From: Sphingopyxis sp. BE259
GTDB lineage: Bacteria > Pseudomonadota > Alphaproteobacteria > Sphingomonadales > Sphingomonadaceae
Direction of reading: 5' to 3'
Assembly: GCF_031457495.1 (NCBI RefSeq)
Contig: NZ_JAVDWM010000001.1
Location: 1,228,001-1,292,000 of the forward strand
DNA length: 64,000 nucleotides
The translations under genes and the position numbers were made by a program. Shown piece by piece: positions 53,645 through 63,567 of the stretch. The first letter of the stretch is position 1. Each line of letters begins with the position of its first letter. The notes under the pieces were generated by a model, which saw only the letters and a list, made by a program, of their open reading frames with translations, ran no database searches and was not told the origin of the DNA.

Positions 53645-53851
53645 CTATTTGTCCGTCTGCTCGGTCTTGTCTGCTGCCGACTGCTCGACCGCCGGTGCGG
53701 CGTCGCGGCTTTCGAGCATTTCGGCGGCATCGTCGAGCGCCTTTGCCTCGCTGACCGTCACCCCGCCAGGGCCGGGTTCGTTGTCGGTCCGACTGCAGGC
53801 GGACATCAGCGTCGCCGCCGCCAAAATCGCGACCAGTCCATAGCGGTGCAT
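53645..53851 (-). CDS. Small lipoprotein 1 of the tandem set
   Basis: A 68-residue lipoprotein starting MHRYGLVAILAAATLMSACS; Cys19 is the probable lipidation site. The mature part is short, acidic and polar, and ends in Lys (EQTDK). The ATG at 53851 has GGGAGAG upstream. It is the last of three small lipoprotein genes on this strand, and a strong terminator lies between it and the previous one. Function unknown. Confidence 0.65.
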   Translation of the reverse strand: MHRYGLVAILAAATLMSACSRTDNEPGPGGVTVSEAKALDDAAEMLESRDAAPAVEQSAADKTEQTDK

Positions 53852-53867
53852 CGGCATCTCTCCCACG

Positions 53868-53899
53868 AAAAAGGGCTCCATCCGCGCGGGATGGAGCCC
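53868..53899 (-). terminator. Terminator between small lipoproteins 2 and 1
   Basis: On the minus strand GGGCTCCATCC and GGATGGAGCCC (11 base pairs, five-base loop) are followed by TTTTT. Confidence 0.9.
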
Positions 53900-53934
53900 T
53901 TCCATAGTCGCACGCTCAGACGCGCGCCAACGAC

Positions 53935-54231
53935 TTACTGCTTGTCGTTGGCTTCGGCCTTGGCGGTTTCTTCTGCGATCTTGTCGCCAGCCGCAGCGGC
54001 GGCGTCGCCGGCAGCGTTCACGGTGCCTTCGACGGCGTTGCCGGCATCGTCGGCAGCAGCAGCGGTGGCGTCGGCGGCGTCGGCCGCACCTTCGGCAACG
54101 GCATCGCCAGCGGCGGCGGCGTCGTCAGCAACGGCAGCGCCGGCTTCCGACGTTTCTTCCTGGGCCTTTTCCGAGCAGGCGGTCAGGCTGAAGGCCGCGG
54201 CGGCCATCGAAGCGATGAGGATCTTGCGCAT
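53935..54231 (-). CDS. Small Ala-rich lipoprotein 2 of the tandem set
   Basis: A 98-residue lipoprotein: MRKILIASMAAAAFSLTACS with lipobox LTAC, then an Ala/Asp/Glu-rich region predicted as one long helix (EETSEAGAAVADDAAAAG and similar), ending KAEANDKQ. The ATG at 54231 has AAAGGAA upstream. It resembles lipoprotein 3 in composition and layout, suggesting duplication. Low-complexity helical lipoproteins of this kind include entericidin-like and LEA-like proteins; function unknown. Confidence 0.75.
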   Translation of the reverse strand: MRKILIASMAAAAFSLTACSEKAQEETSEAGAAVADDAAAAGDAVAEGAADAADATAAAADDAGNAVEGTVNAAGDAAAAAGDKIAEETAKAEANDKQ

Positions 54232-54356
54232 GGGTAATTCCTTTCGAATAAAATGACCGTGCAAACGGCCATTGACGCAGAGAGTTAGCGGGGGATCAGG
54301 GGCTTGGCAATCAATAGCTTTTGCTGCCTGACCGCATCATATCTGTCCCCGAAAAG

Positions 54357-54388
54357 GACAAAGGGGCCGCCGGCGAACCGGCGACCCC
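54357..54388 (-). terminator. Terminator after small lipoprotein 3
   Basis: On the minus strand GGGG-gt-CGCCGG and CCGGCG-g-CCCC close around TTCG, followed by TTTGTC and more T. Confidence 0.7.
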
Positions 54389-54423
54389 CGTTGGTCCTCT
54401 GGCCAAATCGGCCGGAAAGACGC

Positions 54424-54744
54424 TTACTTCTTGGCTTCTTCCATCGCGCCCTTGGCGGCGTCGGTCGCTTCCTTGGCGGCGTCGGCAGCTTCGGTCGCCT
54501 TGTCGGCGGCAACGGCGGCGTCGCCAGCAGCAGCGGCATCGGCAGCGCCTTCGGCGGCCGCGCCAGCGGTAGCAGCAGCATCGGCAGCGCCCGAAGCGGC
54601 TTCCATCGCGCCGTCAGCGGCACCTTCGACGGTCGCTGCCGTGTCTTCGGTGGCAGCGGCGGTGTCGTCGGCAGCCTTTTCACCGCAAGCGGCGAGGCCC
54701 AGCGAGGCGGCAAGGACGAGCGACATGGTGAACGATTTTTTCAT
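54424..54744 (-). CDS. Small Ala-rich lipoprotein 3 of the tandem set
   Basis: A 106-residue lipoprotein starting MKKSFTMSLVLAASLGLAAC, lipobox LAAC. About half of the mature residues are Ala, spaced with Asp, Glu and Lys in a heptad-like pattern (AADAAKEATDAAKGAMEEA), and it ends in Lys-Lys. A long surface helix anchored to a membrane is the likely form. It is the first of the three genes and is divergent from the sahR-like operon across about 230 bases. Confidence 0.75.
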   Translation of the reverse strand: MKKSFTMSLVLAASLGLAACGEKAADDTAAATEDTAATVEGAADGAMEAASGAADAAATAGAAAEGAADAAAAGDAAVAADKATEAADAAKEATDAAKGAMEEAKK

Positions 54745-54941
54745 GTAGGAAACCCCTCTCGGTTAAAACGGATCGACCGGCACAGGAACAGATCGATCCC
54801 GAAATATGCCAATCGGGCGCAGAATTACTCGCTCACCAAATCGCGCGCAACGCCCTTTTTGCGCGAGCCAAGATGTTTTGTCGCAAACCTCGTCCAAGAC
54901 GATCTGGCGTGGCGGAAATAGGGGTTCGAGGCTTGGTTGAC

Positions 54942-54967
54942 CAGATATAAAGAAACCTTTATATCTG
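54942..54967. promoter_or_regulatory. Palindromic operator of the methionine-cycle operon
   Basis: CAGATATAAAG and CTTTATATCTG form a perfect 11-base inverted repeat with spacer AAAC, ending five bases before the regulator's ATG. This form suits an ArsR-family dimer and is the probable autoregulatory site. Confidence 0.8.
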
Positions 54968-54972
54968 TTGTC

Positions 54973-55965
54973 ATGAGCGAGCTGATCGACATCTTTCGGG
55001 CCTTGGCCGACCCGACGCGACTGCGAGTCGTCGCGTTGCTCCGCGAAATGGAGCTGGCGATTGGCGAACTCGCGGTCGTTCTCGACCAGAGCCAGCCGCG
55101 CGTGTCGCGCCACGTCCGTATCCTGGTCGAGGCGGGGATTGTCGAGCGGCGGCGCGAAGGGAGCTGGGTGTTCCTGCGGATCGCCAAGGGCGGACCGATC
55201 GCCGAGATCATCGGGCAGGCGGAGAAATGGCCATTTTCCGCACGCGAGGCGCTGGTCATCGCGCATGACGCGCGGCGCCTGGCGGCGGTGCGCGACGAAC
55301 GCGCCGCGGTTGCTGCGCGCTATTTTGCCGAACATGCCGCCGAATGGGACGCGATCCGTTCGCGCCATGTCGCCGAAAGCGAGGTCGAGGCGGCGATGCT
55401 GGCGATGATGCACAATCGTCGGCTCGGCCATCTTCTCGACATCGGCACCGGCACCGGCCGGATGGCGGAGATATTTGCGCCGACGGCGCGCCGGATCACC
55501 GCGCTTGACCGCAGCCCCGAAATGCTGCGCATCGCGCGCGCCAAACTGGCCGGGCAGGCGATTCCGGTCGATCTGGTCCAGGGCGATTTCCTGCATTTGC
55601 CAGTGGGCGACGCCAGCGTCGACAGTATCGTCATCCATCAGGCGCTGCATTTCGCGCACGAGCCCGACCGGGTGATCGGCGAAGCGAGCCGGGTGCTGCG
55701 CGGCGGCGGCCATTTGCTGGTCGTCGATTTCGCACCGCATGAGGATGAAGATCTGCGCAACCTCGCGGCGCATGCGCGGCTCGGCTTTTCGGACGCTCAG
55801 ATCCGTGGCTGGTTCGCTTCGGCAGGACTGCTGCTCGAAAACACCCAGACGCTCGAAGGCGGGGAGCTGGCGGTCAAACTATGGCTCGGCCGCCGTCGCA
55901 GCGATGAAGATCAACCGCCGGTCGCCCATGATGGCGACGCTCAGCAAAAAAGGCTTGCGGCATGA
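54973..55965 (+). CDS. ArsR-type regulator fused to a methyltransferase domain (SahR-like)
   Basis: The N-terminal 95 residues form an ArsR winged helix (MSELIDIFRALADPTRLRVV, then DQSQPRVSRHVRILVEAGIV). From about residue 140 there is a class I SAM-binding domain with LLDIGTGTGRMAE and the following acidic strand (TALDRSPEML). ArsR regulators upstream of metF and metH that sense S-adenosylhomocysteine are known as SahR, and this fused form fits such sensing. The ATG at 54973 follows the operator palindrome directly. The stop overlaps the metF ATG by four bases. Confidence 0.82.
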   Translation: MSELIDIFRALADPTRLRVVALLREMELAIGELAVVLDQSQPRVSRHVRILVEAGIVERRREGSWVFLRIAKGGPIAEIIGQAEKWPFSAREALVIAHDARRLAAVRDERAAVAARYFAEHAAEWDAIRSRHVAESEVEAAMLAMMHNRRLGHLLDIGTGTGRMAEIFAPTARRITALDRSPEMLRIARAKLAGQAIPVDLVQGDFLHLPVGDASVDSIVIHQALHFAHEPDRVIGEASRVLRGGGHLLVVDFAPHEDEDLRNLAAHARLGFSDAQIRGWFASAGLLLENTQTLEGGELAVKLWLGRRRSDEDQPPVAHDGDAQQKRLAA

Positions 55966-56900
55966 CGTCGAATTTGAACTCGCTCGCGGAGGCGCGCCGC
56001 GCCGCGGCCTCACCGCTGTTCGCCAATCTGGACGGCGATATCGGCGTCAGCTTCGAATTTTTCCCTCCCAAGACCGACAAGATGGAAGCGCAGCTGTGGG
56101 ACACGTTCCGCACCCTCGAACCTCTTGCGCCACGCTTTGTTTCGGTCACCTACGGTGCGGGCGGGTCGACACGCGAGCGCACCCATGCGACCGTCGCGCG
56201 CATCGCCGCGGAAAGCGCCGTGCCGCCCGCTGCGCACCTGACCTGTGTCGAGGCTTCGCGCGCCGAGATTGACGAGGTTGCAGCGGCCTATTGGGACGCC
56301 GGGGTGCGGCACATCGTCGCGCTGCGCGGTGACGTGCCGGGCGGGGCGCCATACAGCGCGCATCCGCAGGGCTATGCCAATGCGATCGAGCTGGTCGCGG
56401 GGCTCAAGGCGGTGGCGCCGTTCGAAATCTCGGTCGCCGCCTATCCCGAAACCCACCCCGATGCCGATTGTCCGCAGTCCGATCTCGACAATCTGAAGCG
56501 CAAGCTCGACGCCGGGGCGACGCGCGCGATCACCCAGTTTTTCTTCTCGCCCGACAGCTTCCTGCGCTTTCGCGACGCGGCGGCGGCGGCGGGGATCGAC
56601 GCACCGATCATTCCGGGCATCCTGCCGGTGTCGAACGTGTCGCAGACGCGGCGCATCGCCGATATGTGCGGGACGGCGATCCCGGCGTGGATGGTGTCGC
56701 TGTTCGACGGGCTCGACGATCATCCCGCGGCGCGCCAGCTGGTGGCGGCGACCGTCGCTGCCGAAATGTGCCGCCGACTCTATGCCGGCGGCGTCCGTGA
56801 TTTCCATTTCTACACCCTCAATCGCGCCGAACTCAGCTATGCCATATGTCATCTGCTCGGCCTGCGCCCTACCCCGACCGCAAAGGATCAAGCCGCATGA
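55962..56900 (+). CDS. metF: Methylenetetrahydrofolate reductase
   Basis: MetF reduces methylene-THF to methyl-THF, the methyl donor for MetH. The 312-residue protein has the TIM-barrel pattern SFEFFPPKTDKMEAQLWDT, FVSVTYGAGGSTRERTHAT, HIVALRGDVPGG, TQFFFSPDSFLRF and FHFYTLNRAE. Start overlaps the sahR-like stop, and its stop overlaps the metH1 ATG (ATGA), indicating tight coupling. Confidence 0.96.
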   Translation: MTSNLNSLAEARRAAASPLFANLDGDIGVSFEFFPPKTDKMEAQLWDTFRTLEPLAPRFVSVTYGAGGSTRERTHATVARIAAESAVPPAAHLTCVEASRAEIDEVAAAYWDAGVRHIVALRGDVPGGAPYSAHPQGYANAIELVAGLKAVAPFEISVAAYPETHPDADCPQSDLDNLKRKLDAGATRAITQFFFSPDSFLRFRDAAAAAGIDAPIIPGILPVSNVSQTRRIADMCGTAIPAWMVSLFDGLDDHPAARQLVAATVAAEMCRRLYAGGVRDFHFYTLNRAELSYAICHLLGLRPTPTAKDQAA

Positions 56901-57946
56901 AAAGCGCACGCGAAGCTCTGCAAGCGGCCGGTCAAGAGCGTATTCTGCTCACCGACGGCGCGTTCGGGACCGAGATCCAGAACTGGAAGCTGGCCGAAGC
57001 GGATTATGCCGGGTCGCTTGGGCTGAGCCATGATCAGAAGGGCAACAACGACATCCTCGCGATCACCAAGCCCGAGGTGCCGGAGACGATTACGCGCGCC
57101 TATCTCGACGCCGGATCGGACATCGTCTCGACCAACACCTTCTCGGCCAATATCATCAGTCAGGCTGATTATGGCGCCGAACATCTGGTCCGCGCGATCA
57201 ACGTCGAAAGCGCCAAGATCGCGCGGCGGCTGGCCGACGAATATGCTGCAAAGGACGGGCGGCCGCGCTTTGTCGCCGGAGCGATCGGGCCGACCAACAA
57301 AACCTTGTCGTTGTCGCCTGACGTCAACGACCCCGGTTTTCGCGAGATCGACTTCGACTATCTCAAGGCCGTCTATCTGGAGCAGGTCGTGGCGCTGGCC
57401 GAGGGCGGCGCAGACTTCATCCTGATCGAGACGATCTTCGACACGCTGAATGCCAAGGCGGGCATCGCCGCGACGCTGGAGGCCGAAGCGACGGTCGGGC
57501 GCGAATTGCCGCTGATGATCTCGATGACGCTGACCGACCTGTCGGGTCGCAATCTGTCGGGGCATACGGTCGAGGCGTTCTGGTACGCGGTGCGCCATGC
57601 CAAACCGCTGACGATCGGTCTGAACTGCTCGTTCGGCGCCGCTCAGCTGCGCCCGCATGTGAAAGTGCTGTCGGACATCGCCGATGCACTGGTGATGGTC
57701 TATCCTAACGCTGGCCTACCCAACGAGCTGGGTGAATATGACGAGATGCCCGACACCACCGCGGGGCTGGTTCGCGAATGGGCCGAGCATGGCCAGGTCA
57801 ATATTCTGGGCGGTTGCTGCGGTTCGACCCCGGCGCATATCGCGGCGATGGCGAAGGCGGTCGCTGGGTTGCCTGCGCGGCAGGTTCCGCAGGTGCCGGT
57901 GCGGACGCGGTTGGCCGGGCTGGAGCCATTCACGATGGCGGCATAA
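56897..57946 (+). CDS. metH1: Methionine synthase, homocysteine-binding part (split MetH)
   Basis: The 349-residue protein corresponds to the N-terminal homocysteine domain of MetH: ILLTDGAFGTEIQNWKLAEA, STNTFSAN, and the zinc cysteines in IGLNCSFGA and NILGGCCGSTPAH. The remainder of the enzyme is encoded by the next gene. The ATG at 56897 overlaps the metF stop by four bases. Split MetH of this form is common in several alphaproteobacteria. Confidence 0.93.
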   Translation: MKSAREALQAAGQERILLTDGAFGTEIQNWKLAEADYAGSLGLSHDQKGNNDILAITKPEVPETITRAYLDAGSDIVSTNTFSANIISQADYGAEHLVRAINVESAKIARRLADEYAAKDGRPRFVAGAIGPTNKTLSLSPDVNDPGFREIDFDYLKAVYLEQVVALAEGGADFILIETIFDTLNAKAGIAATLEAEATVGRELPLMISMTLTDLSGRNLSGHTVEAFWYAVRHAKPLTIGLNCSFGAAQLRPHVKVLSDIADALVMVYPNAGLPNELGEYDEMPDTTAGLVREWAEHGQVNILGGCCGSTPAHIAAMAKAVAGLPARQVPQVPVRTRLAGLEPFTMAA

Positions 57947-57956
57947 CGCCCAAACA

Positions 57957-58039
57957 TCCGTTCGTGTCGAGCGAAGTCGAGACACGTTCAGGGCTCAGCG
58001 TCGCGTGGACGTTTCTCGACTTCGATCGAAACGAACGGA
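57957..58039. repeat. Intergenic inverted repeat inside the metH operon
   Basis: Outer arms TCCGTTCGT and ACGAACGGA, with inner GTCGAGCGAAGTCGAGA and TCTCGACTTCGATCGAAAC-like pairing. It lies between the two metH genes and ends only six bases before the metH2 start codon, so it could influence translation of metH2. Confidence 0.8.
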
Positions 58040-58045
58040 ATTATA

Positions 58046-60670
<2,625 letters not shown>

Positions 60671-60679
60671 CCCATGCTT

Positions 60680-60754
60680 CGTCACCTCGGACTTGATCCG
60701 GGGTCCATGGACGCTGCGGTCGAAGATGGACCCAGGATCAAGTCCGGGGTGACG
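60680..60754. repeat. Intergenic inverted repeat, family C, copy 2
   Basis: Starts CGTCACCTCGGACTTGATCC and ends GGATCAAGTCCGGGGTGACG, with the arms about 35 bases apart. It follows the metH2 stop and may end the operon transcript. Confidence 0.85.
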
Positions 60755-60856
60755 ATGGTTTAATATCTCGCGGCGGTGACGTCCGACAACGGGACACGCC
60801 CACGGTTAACCAGCTTCGCCAACGACTGGCGCCGCAAAAACCGCTATAGCCCGCCG

Positions 60857-61810
60857 ATGCTCAAGTCCCTTTTCCGTCGGCCGCTGCTGCCGCTGCTCGC
60901 CCTGCCGCTGTTGTTCGCGCCAGCGCCACTCCCCGCGCAGATCGCTGGCGCTCCCTACAGCGTCGATGGCCGCAGCTTCGGGCGGTTGCAGGATGCGGTC
61001 GATTCCATTGGCGAGGGCACGGGAACGATCAGCATCGCGGCCGGCTATCACCGCGACTGCGCGGTGCAGACCGCGGGCCGCATCGCGTTTGTCGCCGCAG
61101 AGCCCGGCCGCGCGATCTTTGACGGCGTGGCGTGCGAGGGCAAGGCCGCGCTGGTGCTGCGCGGCGCGGGCGCGCGGGTCGATGGACTGGTGTTCCAGAA
61201 TATGCGCGTTCCCGACGGCAATGGCGCGGGCATCCGCCTCGAACAAAGCGACCTCGACGTCGTCAACAGCCTGTTCCGCGGCAGCGAGGAAGGCATTTTG
61301 ACCGCCGACGATTCCGATGCGACGCTGACCATCGACCGCTCGACCTTCTCGCGCCTCGGTCGCTGCGACCGGGGCCTCAGTTGCGCACACAGCGTCTACA
61401 CCGGCCTGTATGGCCGCGTCGTCGTCACCCGCACCCGCTTCGAAAAGGGCAGCGGCGGCCATTATCTCAAGACCCGCGCGATCACCGTCGACGTCAACGA
61501 TAACAGTTTCGACGACACGCAGGGGACGGGGACCAACTATATGATCGACCTGCCGTCGGGATCGGTCGGGCGGATCGCGAACAATCTGTTCATCCAGGGC
61601 CGCGACAAGGAAAATTATTCGGCGCTGATCGCGGTTGCGGCCGAGGAGCGCAAGAATCCGTCGCGCGGCCTGTCGATCACCGGCAACCGCGCCAGCCTGC
61701 CCGCGGGCCTGGACCGCAAATCGGTGTTTGTCGCCGACTGGAGCGGCGAGGCGCTGGCGATCGGCGCGAATGAGCTCGGCGCGGGGCTGACGCGGTTCGA
61801 GAAGCGGTAG
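60857..61810 (+). CDS. Exported right-handed beta-helix protein
   Basis: The 317-residue protein has a signal peptide ending APLPAQ and then repeated short strands (VDGLVFQNMRVPDGNGAGIR, LDVVNSLFRGSEEGILTADD, LTIDRSTFSRLG, VDVNDNSFDD), the pattern of a right-handed parallel beta-helix. Two pairs of Cys (DCAVQ/GVACEG and RCDRGLSCAH) may form disulfides. Such folds often bind or cut polysaccharide; no catalytic motif is evident, so the substrate is unknown. The ATG at 60857 is preferred over an earlier opening. Confidence 0.75.
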   Translation: MLKSLFRRPLLPLLALPLLFAPAPLPAQIAGAPYSVDGRSFGRLQDAVDSIGEGTGTISIAAGYHRDCAVQTAGRIAFVAAEPGRAIFDGVACEGKAALVLRGAGARVDGLVFQNMRVPDGNGAGIRLEQSDLDVVNSLFRGSEEGILTADDSDATLTIDRSTFSRLGRCDRGLSCAHSVYTGLYGRVVVTRTRFEKGSGGHYLKTRAITVDVNDNSFDDTQGTGTNYMIDLPSGSVGRIANNLFIQGRDKENYSALIAVAAEERKNPSRGLSITGNRASLPAGLDRKSVFVADWSGEALAIGANELGAGLTRFEKR

Positions 61811-61823
61811 GCATCCCCTCAAC

Positions 61824-61942
61824 CCGTTCGTCCTGAGGAGCCATTGAGCTTGTCGAAATGGCGTCTCGAAAGAGGCAGCCGTGGTGCCTAATCCTTCGAG
61901 ACGGGCCTTCGGCAAGGCTCAGTCCCTCCTCAGGACGAACGG
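61824..61942. repeat. Intergenic long inverted repeat, family A, copy 4
   Basis: Starts CCGTTCGTCCTGAGGAGCCA and ends TCCTCAGGACGAACGG, with inner TCTCGAAAGA and CCTTCGAGACGGG. It separates the convergent beta-helix and YbjN genes. Confidence 0.85.
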
Positions 61943-61958
61943 ATCAGGGAGGAAGGCG

Positions 61959-62465
61959 TCAGGCTTCCCCGCGCGTTTCGATCAGCGACGCTGCCAGCGC
62001 TTCGGCGGGAGACTTGCCGCCCCACAGCACGAACTGGAACACCGGATAAAAGCGCTCGCATTCGTCGATCGCGCTTTCGATCAGCGTTTCGGTCATGTCG
62101 AGCGCCAGCGAACCATCGCTGCCCAGCAGCATCCCGTGGCGGAACAATATCGTCCCGCTGTTCGACCACAGCTCGAAATGCCCCAGCCACAATTGTTCGT
62201 TGATCAGCGCCAGCGCCTCATGCGCCACGGCGCGTTTTTCCTCGACGACGCGGATGTCGGGAAAGGCGAGCAGCTGGATGACGCCGTCGTCGGCGCGCCA
62301 CACCGCGCGTAGTTCATAGGCGGTCCAGCTACCCTGCGCGGTCGCGACGATCTCGTCCTCGCCGACCATTTCGTGCGGCCAGTCGTGCGCGGCAAAATAG
62401 GATGCCAGCATGTCCATCGGGGCGGCGTCCTGGCCGTCTTCGTCGTCGTAGATATCGTCGCTCAT
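61959..62465 (-). CDS. YbjN domain-containing protein
   Basis: A 168-residue acidic protein with the YbjN/secretion-chaperone-like fold: MLASYFAAHDWPHEMVGEDE, IQLLAFPDIRVVEEKRA, LALINEQLWLGHFELWSNSG, and DECERFYPVFQFVLWGGKSP near the end. Alphaproteobacterial genomes usually have it next to a UbiK-like gene and proC; the UbiK-like gene lies just upstream here. Function not established. Confidence 0.88.
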   Translation of the reverse strand: MSDDIYDDEDGQDAAPMDMLASYFAAHDWPHEMVGEDEIVATAQGSWTAYELRAVWRADDGVIQLLAFPDIRVVEEKRAVAHEALALINEQLWLGHFELWSNSGTILFRHGMLLGSDGSLALDMTETLIESAIDECERFYPVFQFVLWGGKSPAEALAASLIETRGEA

Positions 62466-62520
62466 CGGGGCGCTTTAGCGGGTGTTGTCCTGCGACGCGA
62501 GTCATAGACCGCCCAAAACC

Positions 62521-62596
62521 GTCGCCCCCGCGAAGGCGGGGGCCGCCATCGGCCTAGCTTAAGGTTGCCAGCGGCCCCCGCCTTCGCGGGGGCGAC
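62521..62596. repeat. Intergenic inverted repeat, family E
   Basis: GTCGCCCCCGCGAAGGCGGG on the left and CCCGCCTTCGCGGGGGCGAC on the right, about 35 bases apart. It lies between the UbiK-like and YbjN genes; both are on the minus strand. Confidence 0.85.
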
Positions 62597-62599
62597 GTC

Positions 62600-62920
62600 T
62601 TACTTTGCCTTGGGCGCTGGCTTGGACTTGGGCGCAGCTGCCGCCTTCGGTGCCGCAGCCTTTGCCGTAGCAGCAGGCTTTGCCGCGCCTTCCAGCTTAT
62701 CGAGCCGTGCCTTCAGCGCTTCGGTTTCAGCGCGCGCCGTCGCGGCCATTTGCTTTACCGCTTCGAATTCCTCGCGGCTGACGAAATCCATCCGGCCGAC
62801 CCATTCCTTGGCGCGTTCGCGCATCGCGGCTTCGGCCTCACGGCCGGCGCCCGCGACGGTTCCGGCCACGCCGTTCACCATCTTGGCCAGATCGTCGAAA
62901 AAGCGGTTCTCGCTCTGCAT
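62600..62920 (-). CDS. UbiK-like accessory factor (BMFP family)
   Basis: A 106-residue protein with the family core MQSENRFFDDLAKMVNGVAG then VGRMDFVSREEFEAVKQMAA followed by a coiled coil, and a Lys/Ala/Pro-rich tail. E. coli UbiK helps the soluble Ubi complex that makes ubiquinone; membrane fusion activity in vitro is also known for the family. The start and the two helices are clear; the tail is low complexity. Confidence 0.85.
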   Translation of the reverse strand: MQSENRFFDDLAKMVNGVAGTVAGAGREAEAAMRERAKEWVGRMDFVSREEFEAVKQMAATARAETEALKARLDKLEGAAKPAATAKAAAPKAAAAPKSKPAPKAK

Positions 62921-62954
62921 CTTAACTTCCTTCGTCGGGAGACATCCCTTGCCG

Positions 62955-63506
62955 TCACCCTATCTGGGTGCTGGCGGCGGTGGGGACAAGGGTTTCAGCG
63001 TCGGGATTGCGCTGATCGATCTGGAAATTCAGGATCGATGCGAAGCTCAGCCAGACCATATAGGGCACGAGCAGCCACGCCGCCGCCTTGCGGATCGGGG
63101 CAAAGGCAAAGGTGGTCGCGATCGTCGTCAGCAGGATGAAGATGATCAGGTACAGCGCGCTGGTCACCTGATATTGACCGAAAAACAGCGGCGACCAGGC
63201 AAAATTGGCGATCAACTGGACAAAGAACAATGTCAGCGCCAGCCCGCGCCCCTTGGCGCCGCGCGCGTGCAGGATCATCGCCAGCGCCAGCCCGAGCATG
63301 ATGTAAAGGATCGGCCAGACCACCCCGAACACCCAGCCTGGCGGGGTAATCGCGGGCAGGTCGAGCGACGCGAACCAGCGATTGCCGTAACCGCTGTTCG
63401 ACAGCACCCCCATCAGGCTGCCGATCAGGACGATCGCGGGGACTGTCACCATCGCCCAGCGGAGATACGACATGCGAAGCTGGCCCGGTGTAGCGATCTC
63501 GGTCAT
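62955..63506 (-). CDS. tspO: TspO/MBR family protein
   Basis: A 183-residue membrane protein with five helices and the family aromatic segments: YGNRWFASLDLPAITPPGWV, FGVVWPILYIMLGLALAMIL, LIANFAWSPLFFGQYQVTSA and LLVPYMVWLSFASILNFQID. TspO proteins bind tetrapyrroles and are tied to stress and light responses in alphaproteobacteria. The ATG at 63506 with AAAGGA about eight bases upstream is preferred; earlier starts would overlap tlyA. Confidence 0.93.
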   Translation of the reverse strand: MTEIATPGQLRMSYLRWAMVTVPAIVLIGSLMGVLSNSGYGNRWFASLDLPAITPPGWVFGVVWPILYIMLGLALAMILHARGAKGRGLALTLFFVQLIANFAWSPLFFGQYQVTSALYLIIFILLTTIATTFAFAPIRKAAAWLLVPYMVWLSFASILNFQIDQRNPDAETLVPTAASTQIG

Positions 63507-63567
63507 GCACATGGTCCTTTGCGCGGGAATCGGCTGATGTCGGGTGTCGCGGCGGGCGGGGCTGGCG

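Noticed and set aside
54745..54941. A possible SAM or SAH riboswitch before the methionine operon
   Set aside because: The space between operator and start codon is only five bases and no conserved riboswitch core was recognised; the perfect operator and the fused regulator give a sufficient explanation for control.
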